Assembly (NCBI RefSeq): GCF_035953295.1
Contig: NZ_CP108370.1
Span: forward strand, 4,865,001 to 4,929,000
Length of the DNA: 64,000 nt
Direction of reading: 5' to 3'
Origin: Streptomyces sp. NBC_01335
GTDB taxonomy: Bacteria; Actinomycetota; Actinomycetes; Streptomycetales; Streptomycetaceae
The translations under genes and the position numbers were made by a program. The notes below the pieces were generated by a model that was not told where the DNA came from, did not search any database, and worked only from the letters and a program-made list of their open reading frames with translations. Below, piece by piece: positions 17,724 through 27,500 of the stretch; the stretch's first letter is position 1, and the number at the start of each line of letters is the position of its first letter.

Positions 17724-18476
17724 TCAGTCGGAGAGCTTCTTGGCGGTGGAGAACGACGCGAACGCGGCGAGCGCGAAGAAGACGACGTTGAAGAAGTCGG
17801 CGTCCGCCTTCCACGCCTCCTGGAGCACCCCGAAGTGTTCGAAGAACATCTCGGAGACGGAGACCGGGAGGTGCTTGGAGGCGATGATCGCCTCGCCGAG
17901 CAGCTGGCCGAAGTAGACCGAGGCGAGGGAGAACAGGGCGGCGGCGAACGGCAGCGCGGGGTTGCGGCCGCCGGCCTTGCCGGCCGCCCAACCGGTGACG
18001 AGGCCGAGGACGACCGCCGCGTAACCGAACTCGCGCTCGGTGGCCCCGATGATGGCGCCGTAGACCGCCCCGATCACGGCGGCGCTGCCGAGCGACGCGA
18101 GCAGGCCGAGGGCCAGGTTGTTGCGGACCGGACCGGCGACCGGCGCGAACGGCACCCCGGGGTACTGGCCGGGCTGACCCGGCTGGGCGGGCCAGGGGGT
18201 GCCGGGGGGCGGTCCCGGCTGACCGGGCTGCGCGCCCGCGAAGGGGTTGCCGGTGGGCGCACCCGGCGCGGGTGCGACCGGCGGTCCGACCGGAGGACCG
18301 GCCTGCGCCACGGGCGCCCCGACGGGCGGGGCCACGGGCGCTCCGGCCGGCGGGGCCACCGGCGGTGCCGCCGGAGCCTGTGCCCCGGGCGCCTCGGCCG
18401 CGTACGGGTTGCCCTCGACGGGCCGGCCGTCCTCGGGCTGCTGGGGCCGGCTGGGCGGCGGCACGGGCTGGCTCAT
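17724..18476 (-). CDS. Membrane protein with Pro-rich cytoplasmic tail
   Basis: A 250-residue protein. The first ~110 residues are Pro/Ala/Gly-rich with repeats of P-P-V-G/A-P-V-A, then come about four hydrophobic segments: N-L-A-L-G-L-L-A-S-L-G-S-A-A-V, Y-A-A-V-V-L-G-L-V-T-G-W, P-F-A-A-A-L-F-S-L-A-S-V-Y, and a C-terminal F-F-N-V-V-F-F-A-L-A-A-F. It ends with S-T-A-K-K-L-S-D. I do not recognise the function; disordered Pro-rich tails often bind partner proteins. ATG 18476 follows a G-rich ribosome site; the longer frame adds 50 unconvincing residues. Confidence 0.8.
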   Translation of the reverse strand: MSQPVPPPSRPQQPEDGRPVEGNPYAAEAPGAQAPAAPPVAPPAGAPVAPPVGAPVAQAGPPVGPPVAPAPGAPTGNPFAGAQPGQPGPPPGTPWPAQPGQPGQYPGVPFAPVAGPVRNNLALGLLASLGSAAVIGAVYGAIIGATEREFGYAAVVLGLVTGWAAGKAGGRNPALPFAAALFSLASVYFGQLLGEAIIASKHLPVSVSEMFFEHFGVLQEAWKADADFFNVVFFALAAFASFSTAKKLSD

Positions 18477-18622
18477 GGTGGAAATCCCCCCTGGGACGGA
18501 TGCGCACGACGGTGCGACGGATACGCACGGCTGTGCGAAGGTGACGCCGCAGGCTAGCAGCCGCCTGTGACAGCGCCCACCGGGATTCCCGGGCCGTTCC
18601 CGCTCGCACACCGTCCCGCCCG

Positions 18623-19885
18623 TCACAGCCGGTGCGCGGCCCCCGCCGGAGTGGCCCCCCGGGTGTCGAGCAGCAGCTGCGCCTTCACCGCGAGGCCCTG
18701 GAGGTCGTACGTGCGGTGGTGCTGGAGGAGCAGCGTCAGGTCGGCGGCGGCCGCCGCCTCGTACAGCGAGTCGGCACGGGGGACCGGGACGTCGCGGACG
18801 CGCCAGTCCAGGACGTGCGGGTCGTGGTAGCCGATCTGGGCGCCCAGGTCCATCAGCCGGCTCGCGATGTCACGGGCCGGGGCCGCCTCCTGGTCGGCGC
18901 TGTCCGGCTTGTAGGTGACGCCGAGGAGGAGGATGCGGGCGCCGCGCACCGACTTGCCGTGCTCGTTCAGCAGGGTGGCGCTGCGCCGGATCACGTAGCT
19001 CGGCATGCGGTCGTTGATCTCCTGCGCCATGGAGACCAGCCGCAGCGGGGGGCCGGGCGCGTGGCCGGCGTACGGGGCGCTGCCCGGGTCCAGGGCGACG
19101 CCGTGGCCGCCGACCCCGGGGCCGGGGCGGAACGGCTGGAAGCCGAAGGGCTTGGTCTCGGCGCACCGGATGACGTCCCAGAGGTCCACGCCGAGCTCGT
19201 GGCAGAGCACCGCCATCTCGTTGACGAGCGCGATGTTCACGTGCCGGAAGTTGGTCTCCAGCACCTTCGTCATCTCGGCCTCGCGCGGGCCCCGGGCGCG
19301 TACCACCTTGTCCGTGAGCCGCCCGTAGAACGCGGCGGCGGACTCGGTGCAGGCGGGGGTGAGGCCGCCGATGACCTTGGGGGTGTTGGCGTAGGTGTGG
19401 GTGCGGTTGCCGGGGTCCAGGCGGCCGGGGGAGCAGGCGAGGTGGAAGTCGCGGCCCGCGCGCAGCCCGGACCCCTCTTCGAGCAGCCCGCGCAGGAAGT
19501 TCTCGGTGGTGCCGGGGGGTACGGGCGACTCCAGCAGCACCGTGGTGTGCGGGCGGAGCCGGGCGGCCAGCGCGCGGGCGGCGTCGCCGAGGGCGGTGAG
19601 GTCGACGGTGCGGTCGGGCCCGAGGGGGGTGGGGGAGCAGATCACCGCGGTGCGCACCCGGCCGAGTTCGGTGGCGTTGGTGGTGGGGCGGAAACCCCGG
19701 GAGAGCATCCTGCGGACCTCGGACGCGGTGAGCGAGCCCTCGACCGGGGTGCGTCCCGCGCCGAGATCCGCGTACGGGCGCGGATCGGTGTCGTAGCCGA
19801 TGGTGTCGATACCGGCGGCTACCGCTGCCTGCGCGAGGGGCAGGCCGAGGTGACCGAGTCCGATGACCGCGAGGTCTGCGGGCAT
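18623..19885 (-). CDS. Nucleotide-sugar dehydrogenase family protein, catalytic Cys missing
   Basis: Overall a 420-residue UDP-glucose/UDP-ManNAc dehydrogenase: N-terminal Rossmann A-V-I-G-L-G-H-L-G, central helix with E-T-N-F-R-H-V-N-I-A-L-V-N-E-M, and a C-terminal UDP-binding domain with L-L-G-V-T-Y-K-P-D-S-A-D. In active enzymes of the WecC type the catalytic motif is G-G-H-C; here residues 259-262 read G-G-H-G. The usual S-P-E-R is S-P-G-R (152-155). Four-electron oxidation to the uronic acid is therefore unlikely without a substitute residue. ATG 19885 has AAGGACGG before it; an in-frame ATG at 19906 adds seven residues. The role is unknown. Confidence 0.85.
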   Translation of the reverse strand: MPADLAVIGLGHLGLPLAQAAVAAGIDTIGYDTDPRPYADLGAGRTPVEGSLTASEVRRMLSRGFRPTTNATELGRVRTAVICSPTPLGPDRTVDLTALGDAARALAARLRPHTTVLLESPVPPGTTENFLRGLLEEGSGLRAGRDFHLACSPGRLDPGNRTHTYANTPKVIGGLTPACTESAAAFYGRLTDKVVRARGPREAEMTKVLETNFRHVNIALVNEMAVLCHELGVDLWDVIRCAETKPFGFQPFRPGPGVGGHGVALDPGSAPYAGHAPGPPLRLVSMAQEINDRMPSYVIRRSATLLNEHGKSVRGARILLLGVTYKPDSADQEAAPARDIASRLMDLGAQIGYHDPHVLDWRVRDVPVPRADSLYEAAAAADLTLLLQHHRTYDLQGLAVKAQLLLDTRGATPAGAAHRL

Positions 19886-19967
19886 GCGAGGGGCCGTCCT
19901 TCCCATAGGACCATGAGGACCGAAAGCGCAACTGCTGTGGACCGCGCGATGTCAGACTAGGCGTAAA

Positions 19968-19996
19968 TATGACCTGTATGTCGCATTTATGTCGCA
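19968..19996. promoter_or_regulatory. Direct repeats in the region upstream of glpD
   Basis: TATGTCGCA occurs at 19977-19985 and 19988-19996, 11 bp apart, and a weaker TATGACC lies at 19968. This is the AT-rich part of the 277-bp gap between the divergent dehydrogenase-like gene and glpD. Helical-turn spacing suggests an activator or repressor site. Confidence 0.5.
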
Positions 19997-20162
19997 CGGA
20001 ATGATCGCTGTCATGGTCCGGGGACGGGAGCGTTGTCCACAGGCGGTGGCTGAAGTCGCGTTGCGCGGACAGAATCGGGAACGTGGGCACGGCCGCTCCG
20101 GCCGGACGGACCCGGACACATCGCCCGGGTGCCGGCCCACCCCGATCCACCGGGAGGCAGAG

Positions 20163-21869
20163 TTGAGGACATCGACACTGGGCCCCGCCGAGCGCTCCGA
20201 GGCGCTCGCCGCGATGGCCGAGCGCGAGCTGGACGTACTCGTCGTCGGGGCGGGCGTGGTCGGCGCGGGGACGGCGCTGGACGCCGCCACCAGAGGGCTC
20301 TCCACCGGACTCGTGGAGGCGCGCGACTGGGCCTCCGGCACCTCCAGCCGGTCCAGCAAGCTCATCCACGGCGGCCTGCGCTACCTGGAGATGCTCGACT
20401 TCGCCCTGGTCCGCGAGGCGCTCAAGGAACGCGGCCTGCTGCTGGAACGCCTCGCCCCCCACCTCGTGAAGCCGGTGCCGTTCCTCTACCCCTTGCAGCA
20501 CAAGGGGTGGGAACGGCTGTACGCGGGCTCCGGCGTCGCCCTCTACGACGCGATGTCCCTCTCCTCCGGGCACGGCCGGGGACTCCCCGTCCACCGCCAC
20601 CTCTCCCGCCGCCGCGCCCTGCGCGTGGCCCCCGCGCTCCGCAAGGACGCCTTGGTCGGGGCCCTCCAGTACTACGACGCCCAGATGGACGACGCCCGCT
20701 ACACCGCCACCCTGGTGCGTACCGCCGTGAGCTACGGCGCGCACGCCGCGAACCGCGCGCGGGTCTCCGGATTCCTCCGGGAGGGCGAACGCGTCGTCGG
20801 CGCCCTGGTCGAGGACGTCGAGACCGGCGGCCGGTACGAGGTCAGGGCCAAACAGGTGGTCAACGCGACCGGCGTGTGGACCGACGACACCCAGGCGCTG
20901 ATCGCCGAACGCGGACAGTTCCACGTCCGCGCCTCCAAGGGCATCCACCTCGTCGTGCCCAAGGACCGCATCCACTCCTCGACCGGGCTGATCCTGCGGA
21001 CCGAGAAGTCCGTCCTCTTCGTCATCCCGTGGGGCCGCCACTGGATCGTCGGCACCACCGACACCGACTGGAGCCTCGACAAGGCCCACCCGGCCGCCTC
21101 CAGCGCCGATATCGACTACCTGCTCGAACACGTCAACACCGTGCTCGCCACCCCGCTGACCAGGGACGACGTCGAAGGCGTCTATGCCGGGCTGCGCCCG
21201 CTGCTGGCCGGCGAGTCGGACGCGACCAGCAAACTCTCCCGCGAGCACACGGTGGCCCACCCGGTGCCCGGGCTCGTCGTGGTCGCCGGCGGCAAGTACA
21301 CGACGTACCGGGTGATGGCGAAGGACGCCGTGGACGAGGCCGTGCACGGGCTCGACCAGCGGGTCGCCGAGTGCGTCACGGAGGACGTACCGCTGATCGG
21401 CGCCGAGGGGTACCGCGCCCTGTGGAACGCCCGCGCCCGGATCGCCGCCGCCAACGGCCTGCACGTCGTCCGCGTGGAGCACCTGCTCAACCGGTACGGC
21501 TCCCTCGCCGAGGAGCTCCTCGCGCTGATCGCGGAGAACCCCGCGCTGGGCGAGCCGCTGCCCGCCGCCGACGACTACCTCGCCGCCGAGATCGTCTACG
21601 CCGCCTCGCACGAGGGCGCCCGCCACCTCGACGACGTCCTCACCCGGCGGACCCGGATCTCCATCGAGACCTTCGACCGGGGCACCCTCAGCGCCCGCGT
21701 CTGCGCGGAGCTGATGGCCCCGGTCCTGGGCTGGGACGCGGACCGGGTCGACCGCGAGGTGGAGCACTACGAGAAGCGGGTCCAGGCCGAGCGGGAGTCG
21801 CAGCGCCAGCCCGACGACCTCACCGCCGACGCCGCCCGGCTCGGCGCACCGGACATCGTGCCGATCTGA
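20163..21869 (+). CDS. glpD: Glycerol-3-phosphate dehydrogenase, FAD-dependent
   Basis: Oxidises glycerol 3-phosphate to dihydroxyacetone phosphate at the membrane, feeding the quinone pool. The 568-residue protein starts with the FAD site V-L-V-V-G-A-G-V-V-G-A-G, then S-S-R-S-S-K-L-I-H-G-G-L-R-Y-L and, in mid-protein, V-I-P-W-G-R-H-W-I-V-G-T-T-D-T-D-W, all strong GlpD marks, with the C-terminal accessory domain present. TTG 20163 is chosen because GGGAGG precedes it; upstream in-frame ATGs lie in the promoter region. No glycerol kinase or facilitator is adjacent. Confidence 0.93.
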   Translation: MRTSTLGPAERSEALAAMAERELDVLVVGAGVVGAGTALDAATRGLSTGLVEARDWASGTSSRSSKLIHGGLRYLEMLDFALVREALKERGLLLERLAPHLVKPVPFLYPLQHKGWERLYAGSGVALYDAMSLSSGHGRGLPVHRHLSRRRALRVAPALRKDALVGALQYYDAQMDDARYTATLVRTAVSYGAHAANRARVSGFLREGERVVGALVEDVETGGRYEVRAKQVVNATGVWTDDTQALIAERGQFHVRASKGIHLVVPKDRIHSSTGLILRTEKSVLFVIPWGRHWIVGTTDTDWSLDKAHPAASSADIDYLLEHVNTVLATPLTRDDVEGVYAGLRPLLAGESDATSKLSREHTVAHPVPGLVVVAGGKYTTYRVMAKDAVDEAVHGLDQRVAECVTEDVPLIGAEGYRALWNARARIAAANGLHVVRVEHLLNRYGSLAEELLALIAENPALGEPLPAADDYLAAEIVYAASHEGARHLDDVLTRRTRISIETFDRGTLSARVCAELMAPVLGWDADRVDREVEHYEKRVQAERESQRQPDDLTADAARLGAPDIVPI

Positions 21870-22187
21870 CGGTCCGGCCCGGCTCAGCACCGGTCATCGT
21901 GCCGGTCCGGCGGTCCGGTCCGGCGGGACGTCCGGCCGTCCGGTCCGGCCGTACCGATCTGACGGGGCATCGCGCGGCCCCGGCGGCCCGGCATGGGAGG
22001 GCGAGGAAGGGGCACCCGCTCGCACACGGTGGGGGTGTCCGGCACGGGGTGGAGGAGCCGTGCCTCACGCCCCGCAAGCCCTCTCCCCGGCCCCGCCGGG
22101 ACCGACCGCGGACCCGGCACCAGAACCGGTCCCGGGGTGAGGGACAATGAACGCTCTGCCAGGGCGGGTTGATCGCAGAGGGGACGC
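21870..22187. other. Intergenic gap glpD to first kinase
   Basis: 318 bp with no gene. Bases 21870-21960 are a degenerate run of GGTCCGG/CCGGTCCGG elements, probably slipped-strand expansions. The kinase ribosome site GAGGGG is at 22176-22182, and no promoter is clear. Confidence 0.5.
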
Positions 22188-24260
22188 ATGTCGGAGGCGG
22201 AGCAGGCAAACGGGCCCCAACGGGACACCGAGGGGCGTCTTCTCGCGGGACGGTACCGGCTCGGGAAGGTGCTCGGCCGGGGCGGTATGGGTACCGTCTG
22301 GCGCGCCGAGGACGAGACCCTGGGCCGTACGGTGGCGGTGAAGGAACTCCGGTTCCCCACGGCCATCGACGACGAGGAGAAGCGCCGGCTGATCACGCGC
22401 ACCCTGCGTGAGGCCAAGGCGATCGCGCGCATCCGCAACACCAGCGCCGTCACCGTGTTCGACGTGGTCGACGAGGACGACCGGCCGTGGATCGTCATGG
22501 AGCTCGTCGAGGGCAAGTCCCTCGCCGAAGTGATCCGCGAGGACGGCACGCTGACGCCCCGACGGGCGGCCGAGGTCGGCCTCGCCGTCCTCGACGTGCT
22601 GCGCTCCGCGCACCGCGAGGGCATCCTGCACCGGGACGTGAAGCCGTCCAACGTGCTGATATCCCAGGAAGGCAGGGTCGTCCTCACCGACTTCGGCATC
22701 GCCCAGGTCGAGGGCGACCCGTCGGTGACCTCCACCGGCATGCTGGTCGGCGCCCCCTCGTACATCTCGCCGGAGCGCGCCCGCGGCCACAAGCCCGGAC
22801 CGCCCGCCGATCTCTGGTCGCTCGGCGGTCTGCTCTACGCGAGCGTGGAAGGCAGCCCGCCGTACGACAAGGGCTCGGCCATCGCGACGCTGACGGCCGT
22901 CATGACCGAACCGCTGGACCCGCCGAAGAACGCGGGCCCGCTGAAGGACGTCATCTACGGCCTGCTCACCCGCGACCCCGAGCAGCGGCTCGACGACGCC
23001 GGTGCGCGCGCCCTGCTCACCGCGATCGTCAACGCCCCGGAGAAGCCGCCCGCCGACGCCACCCAGGTGATGGCCGTACCCACCGGGGTGGGACCCGCCC
23101 CCTCGGACGGCAGGACCGGGCCCGGCGCCGACGCGCGGACGCCCGTCTCCTCCGGGACCGGCGAGGGAACCCGGGACCGGCTGCGTGGCGCCCTGCGCTC
23201 CGTACGGAACTCCAAGGCGGCCGCGACGGCCGGGGCAGCGGGAGCGGCCGGTGCGGCCGGTGCTCCGGGCGCCTCCGCCGCGACCTCCGCGGGCGCGCCC
23301 GCCGCCGGTCCCGCCGCCGGATCCGCCCCCGCCCGTCCCGCTGCTCCCGCCGGAAAGGCCGGAAAGGCCGGAAAGGCCGGTGTCCCGGGTGCCGCCACGG
23401 CCTCGGCCTCCGGCGGAGTGCCGCCGCGCACCCCCGGGGCGTCCACCCGCGCCTCGCTCACCGACGTGGTGCCGCGCCGGACCCTCGCGGTCATCGCGGG
23501 CGTCGTGGTGCTGGCCGTCATCGGCACCGTGCTCGCGCTCAGCCTCGGCGGCGGGGACGACCAGGACGGCAAGGGCACCGCCACGCAGGGAACCTCGGCC
23601 GGGTCCACCGGTGGGGCCGACGCCTCCGGCAAGGGCGACGACCGCACCGAGGGGCAGGGCAAGTCCGGCGACTCCGCCTCTCCGTCCACGGCCGGCACCC
23701 CGTCCGGCTCCGGCACCCCCTCCGCCTCCTCGTCCGGCAAGGACGGCGACGACGACAAGGGTGGCAAGGACGACAAGGGCGGCAAGGACGACAGCGCGGT
23801 GCCGGCCGGGTACAAGACGGTCGACGACAGCCGTTTCCACTTCACCATGGCGTTGCCCGCCGCCTATCAGCGCACCGCCATCGCGGGGTCCAACTCCGGC
23901 GGCATCTACAACGCGTCGAAGGGCAGCTTCCCGCGCGTCCAGGTCGACTACAACAGCTCACCGGGCAAGGACGCCGCGGCGGCCTGGTCGGCGGCGGTCG
24001 CGGGGGTGAGCGCCGCGAGCAACAACTACAAGCACATCGGCATCAGGAAGGTCGAGTACAACGGCTACCCGACCGTCGCGGACTGGGAGTTCGAGCGCAC
24101 CCAGAACGGCGAGCGGGTGCACGTCCTCAACCGGGGCTTCCGGGCCGACCCGACGCACGGCTACTCGATCATGGTGAGCTGCCCGGCCGCGAAGTGGAAC
24201 GAGGACGAGTGCCGCACCCTGCGGGAGACGGCGTTCGCCACCTTCGCGCCGAAGGACTGA
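22188..24260 (+). CDS. Receptor-type Ser/Thr protein kinase
   Basis: A 690-residue PknB-type Hanks kinase. The kinase domain (about 20-285) is complete: G-R-G-G-M-G-T-V, V-A-V-K-E-L, H-R-D-V-K-P-S-N, D-F-G-I-A and S-P-E-R-A. A Pro/Ala/Gly/Lys-rich linker follows, then one membrane helix (A-V-I-A-G-V-V-V-L-A-V-I-G-T-V-L) and an outside region of about 240 residues: an Asp/Gly/Ser-rich stalk and a folded C-terminal domain starting V-P-A-G-Y-K-T-V-D-D. It has no PASTA repeats. It is the first of three related genes in tandem and probably senses an envelope signal. Confidence 0.92.
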   Translation: MSEAEQANGPQRDTEGRLLAGRYRLGKVLGRGGMGTVWRAEDETLGRTVAVKELRFPTAIDDEEKRRLITRTLREAKAIARIRNTSAVTVFDVVDEDDRPWIVMELVEGKSLAEVIREDGTLTPRRAAEVGLAVLDVLRSAHREGILHRDVKPSNVLISQEGRVVLTDFGIAQVEGDPSVTSTGMLVGAPSYISPERARGHKPGPPADLWSLGGLLYASVEGSPPYDKGSAIATLTAVMTEPLDPPKNAGPLKDVIYGLLTRDPEQRLDDAGARALLTAIVNAPEKPPADATQVMAVPTGVGPAPSDGRTGPGADARTPVSSGTGEGTRDRLRGALRSVRNSKAAATAGAAGAAGAAGAPGASAATSAGAPAAGPAAGSAPARPAAPAGKAGKAGKAGVPGAATASASGGVPPRTPGASTRASLTDVVPRRTLAVIAGVVVLAVIGTVLALSLGGGDDQDGKGTATQGTSAGSTGGADASGKGDDRTEGQGKSGDSASPSTAGTPSGSGTPSASSSGKDGDDDKGGKDDKGGKDDSAVPAGYKTVDDSRFHFTMALPAAYQRTAIAGSNSGGIYNASKGSFPRVQVDYNSSPGKDAAAAWSAAVAGVSAASNNYKHIGIRKVEYNGYPTVADWEFERTQNGERVHVLNRGFRADPTHGYSIMVSCPAAKWNEDECRTLRETAFATFAPKD

Positions 24261-24315
24261 CGAAGGACTGACGAAGGACTGACGAAGGACCGACGAAGGA
24301 CCGACGAAGGGCTGA
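24250..24315. repeat. Six 11-bp tandem repeats at the kinase stop
   Basis: Unit CGAAGGACTGA (variants CCGA and GGCTGA) occurs six times from 24250. The first copy encodes the last codons and stop of the first kinase. Because 11 is not divisible by three, TGAs at 24258, 24269 and 24280 close all three forward frames. Confidence 0.9.
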
Positions 24316-24326
24316 CGGTGACCGGT

Positions 24327-24346
24327 GACCGCCCTCCGGGGCGGTC
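24327..24346 (+). terminator. Hairpin after the first kinase
   Basis: GACCGCCC and GGGCGGTC pair perfectly around TCCG. Confidence 0.7.
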
Positions 24347-24539
24347 GCCCCGCCGCTCCCGCCGGTCCGGTCCACCCGGGTTGGCGCGACCCGGACACGC
24401 CGCCGCGTCCCGCCACGTATCGTAAGAGACCGAGAACCGTTCGCAGCCATGATGGCGCGTCATATGTACGGCAAAGTCCGTGATGTGACGGCTCGTCCGG
24501 ATCTCGTGACCGGGGGACCGTGCGCTCTGGGGAGGCGTC

Positions 24540-27500
24540 GTGGACGACTATGCGGGTCGGGTGCTTGCCGACCGCTACCGCCTTCCGCTGCCGCCGTCCG
24601 ACGCCTACGAACTGGTCGAGACCCGCGCCTTCGACACCTACAGCGGCCAGGAGGTCCTGGTCCGGCAGGTGCCGCTCCCCGAGGTCGTCGACGCCGAGGT
24701 GCTCGACGGCGACGGCCGGCCGTCGCCCGTGCGCCGGACCACCGGCCGGGCGGTCCGCCGCTCCTCGGACCCGGCGGTGCGCCGGGCGATAGAGGCCGCG
24801 CAGGCCGCCGCCCAGGTCCCGGACCACCCGCGTCTCGACCAGGTCTTCGACGTGTTCGCCGAGGCGGGCTCGCTCTGGATCGTCAGCGAACTGGTGCCCG
24901 CCCGCCCGCTCGCCGCGCTCCTGGCCGAACGCCCTCTCAACCCCTACCGCGCCGCCGAGATCGGCTCCGACGTGCTCACCGCCCTGCGGGTGCTGCACGC
25001 GCACGGCTGGACCCACCGCAACATCACCGTGCGGACGGTGCTGGTCTGCGACGACGGCCGGGTCATGCTGACCGGCCTCGCGGCGGGCGCCGCCGAGGAG
25101 GCGCTCTGCGGGTACGTCACCGTGCCCCGCCCCGACCTGGACGAACCGGACGCCCCGCCCCGGCTCCACGAGCCGGAGAGCGACCCCGCGCAGGAGTACG
25201 GGCGGGAGTACGGGCGGGAGCACGCGTACGAGCACCGGAGCGGGCCCGACGACGACGGCGACCACGACGGCGACCGTGACGGCTACGGCGAGCAGCACAC
25301 CGGGTACGCCCCCGGGCTGCCCGCCGCCCTCCCCCCGGCCCTGCCCCCCGCCCCCGCCCCGCCGCACGCCCCGTGGGGCGAGCCGAGCGACCCGTACGCC
25401 GACCGGGAGCCGTACACCGGCCACTTCGACCGGGACTCCTCCCCGGTGCCGCTCCCGGCCGCCCCCGCGGCCCCGGCCCTCCCTCCCGTCCCGCAGCACC
25501 GGCCGCCGGTCCAGGAGGAGCCGCCGGGCGAGGCCCAGCCGCCCGCCGATCCCGGCGCGGCGACCGCCGACCGGCTGCGGGCCGCCCGGGCCGGAGCGAT
25601 AGCCGCCTACCGTGCGGGCGCCCTCGCGGCATCGGCCCGCGTCACCGAGGAGCAGCAGCGCGCCGAGGAGCAGCGCCTGGCGGAGGAGCGGCGCCGGGCC
25701 GAGGCGGAGCAGCGCGCGGACGAGCAGCGCCGGGCGGAGGAACAGCGCGTCGCGGAGGAGCAGCGTCGCGCCGAGGAGGAGCGGCGCGCGGAGGCCGCCG
25801 ACGGGCCGGGGCTGCTGCCGCCGCCGCGTCCCGCGGCCGGGGCGCTGCCGCCGCTGCCCAGCGGCTGGGGCCGCTCCTCCGCCGATCTCTACCCCGACCT
25901 CTACGACGAGGAGGACGACGAGGAGGACGACGACCCGGAGGACCCGGGTCCGGCCGCTCCCGGCCGCCGCGTCCACCTCGCCGGCTCCTGGGAGGACGGC
26001 CACTCCGGCCGTCCCGTGCCCGCCGGGGGCTCCGGCGCCGACGCCTTGCGGGCCGACTCCCGCCGGGAGATGCTGCCCGCCGCCCGTTCCGGCGCGGCCG
26101 TCGAGCGGGTGCCCGCCGGCAGCTGGGACGCCGTCGTGGCCGCCGGCGACCAGGGCCCCGTCTACCGGGGGCCCGCCACCCCGCTCGCCGCCGAACGCGC
26201 CCGGCAGGCCCGTATCGCCGTCGTCGGGGCCGTCACCGAGCGGTGGGCGCCCGAACAGGCCGGGCCGGTCCACGAGAACTGGCAGCTCGCCCCGCCCATC
26301 GGCCCCGCCACCGACCTCTGGGCGCTGGGCGCGCTGCTCTACCGCGCGGTCCAGGGGCACGCCCCCTACCCGGAGGAGAACGCCGCCGAGCTCGTCCAGA
26401 TGGTGTGCGGGGAGCCGCCCGCCTTCGCGGAGGAGTGCGGCCCGCTGCGGCCCGTCGTGGAGTCCCTGCTGCGCCAGGACCCCGCCGAGCGGCCCGACTT
26501 CGAGGAGCTGCGCGGCTGGCTGCGCTCGCTGATCCGGTCCGCCCCGGAGCCGGAGGCCGGTACGGACGTCGTGCCGCTCCCCGCCGACGACGCCACCAAG
26601 CTGCCCATCGTCCGCCGCAAGGGCGAACTCGTCCGCAGGCGCCGCCGGTTCCGCTCCGCCGCGCAGGGCCGGCATCGCCAGGGCACCGGCGGTGGCCGGG
26701 ACGGCCAGGAGACAGCGGGGCTTGAGGCCCTGGGGCTGCGCTCCTACCCGGAGGCCGACGAGCGGGCGTACCAGGAGCCCGCGTACGAGCCTCGGGCCAC
26801 CCAGGAGCGCAGGCCGCCCCGGGGCCCGCGCGAGCCCAAGGTGCTGCGGGACAACGGCAACCGGCCGCCGCGCCGCCTCGGCCGGCTCCTGCTGCTGCTC
26901 GTCCTGCTGGCGCTGGCCGGCGCGGTGGTCTACGCCCTGATGTTCATGCCGGAGAACGACGCCGGTACGCGTACGGGCGGGGCCGCCACCCCGGCGGCCA
27001 CCGACTCCGCCGCACCCGCCGGTTCCGAGCCGCCCGCCGAGAAGCCCTCCCCGTCCGCCTCCGGCAAGCCCTCGTCGGCGCCCGGGACCCAGGACCCGCA
27101 GACGAGCGGGTCCGCCGTGGCGCTCCCGCCGGGGTACACGCTCAGCAAGGACCCGGAAGGGTTCGAGGTGGGCGTGTTGAAGGGCTGGCAGCGCAGCCCC
27201 GCCAACGCGGACCGCCAGATCCGTTACGGCAGCGACGGGTTCAGCCTGCTGATCGTGCCGGGCCGGGACACCGTGCAGGCCAACGGGGCCGATCCGCTGG
27301 CCTACCAGCGCGACAAGGAGCCCGAGTTGCAGCCGTTCCGCGACTCCTCCTGGTCCACCGCGACCGGGCTCCGCCGGGTCGACGTCGGCCGACAGGCCAT
27401 GGCCGAGGGGCAGTACACCTGGCAGGACGTCAACGGCCGTGAGGTGTACGTCCGCAACCTCGCGATGGTCGTCGGCGGCCGCTACCACATCATCCAGGTC

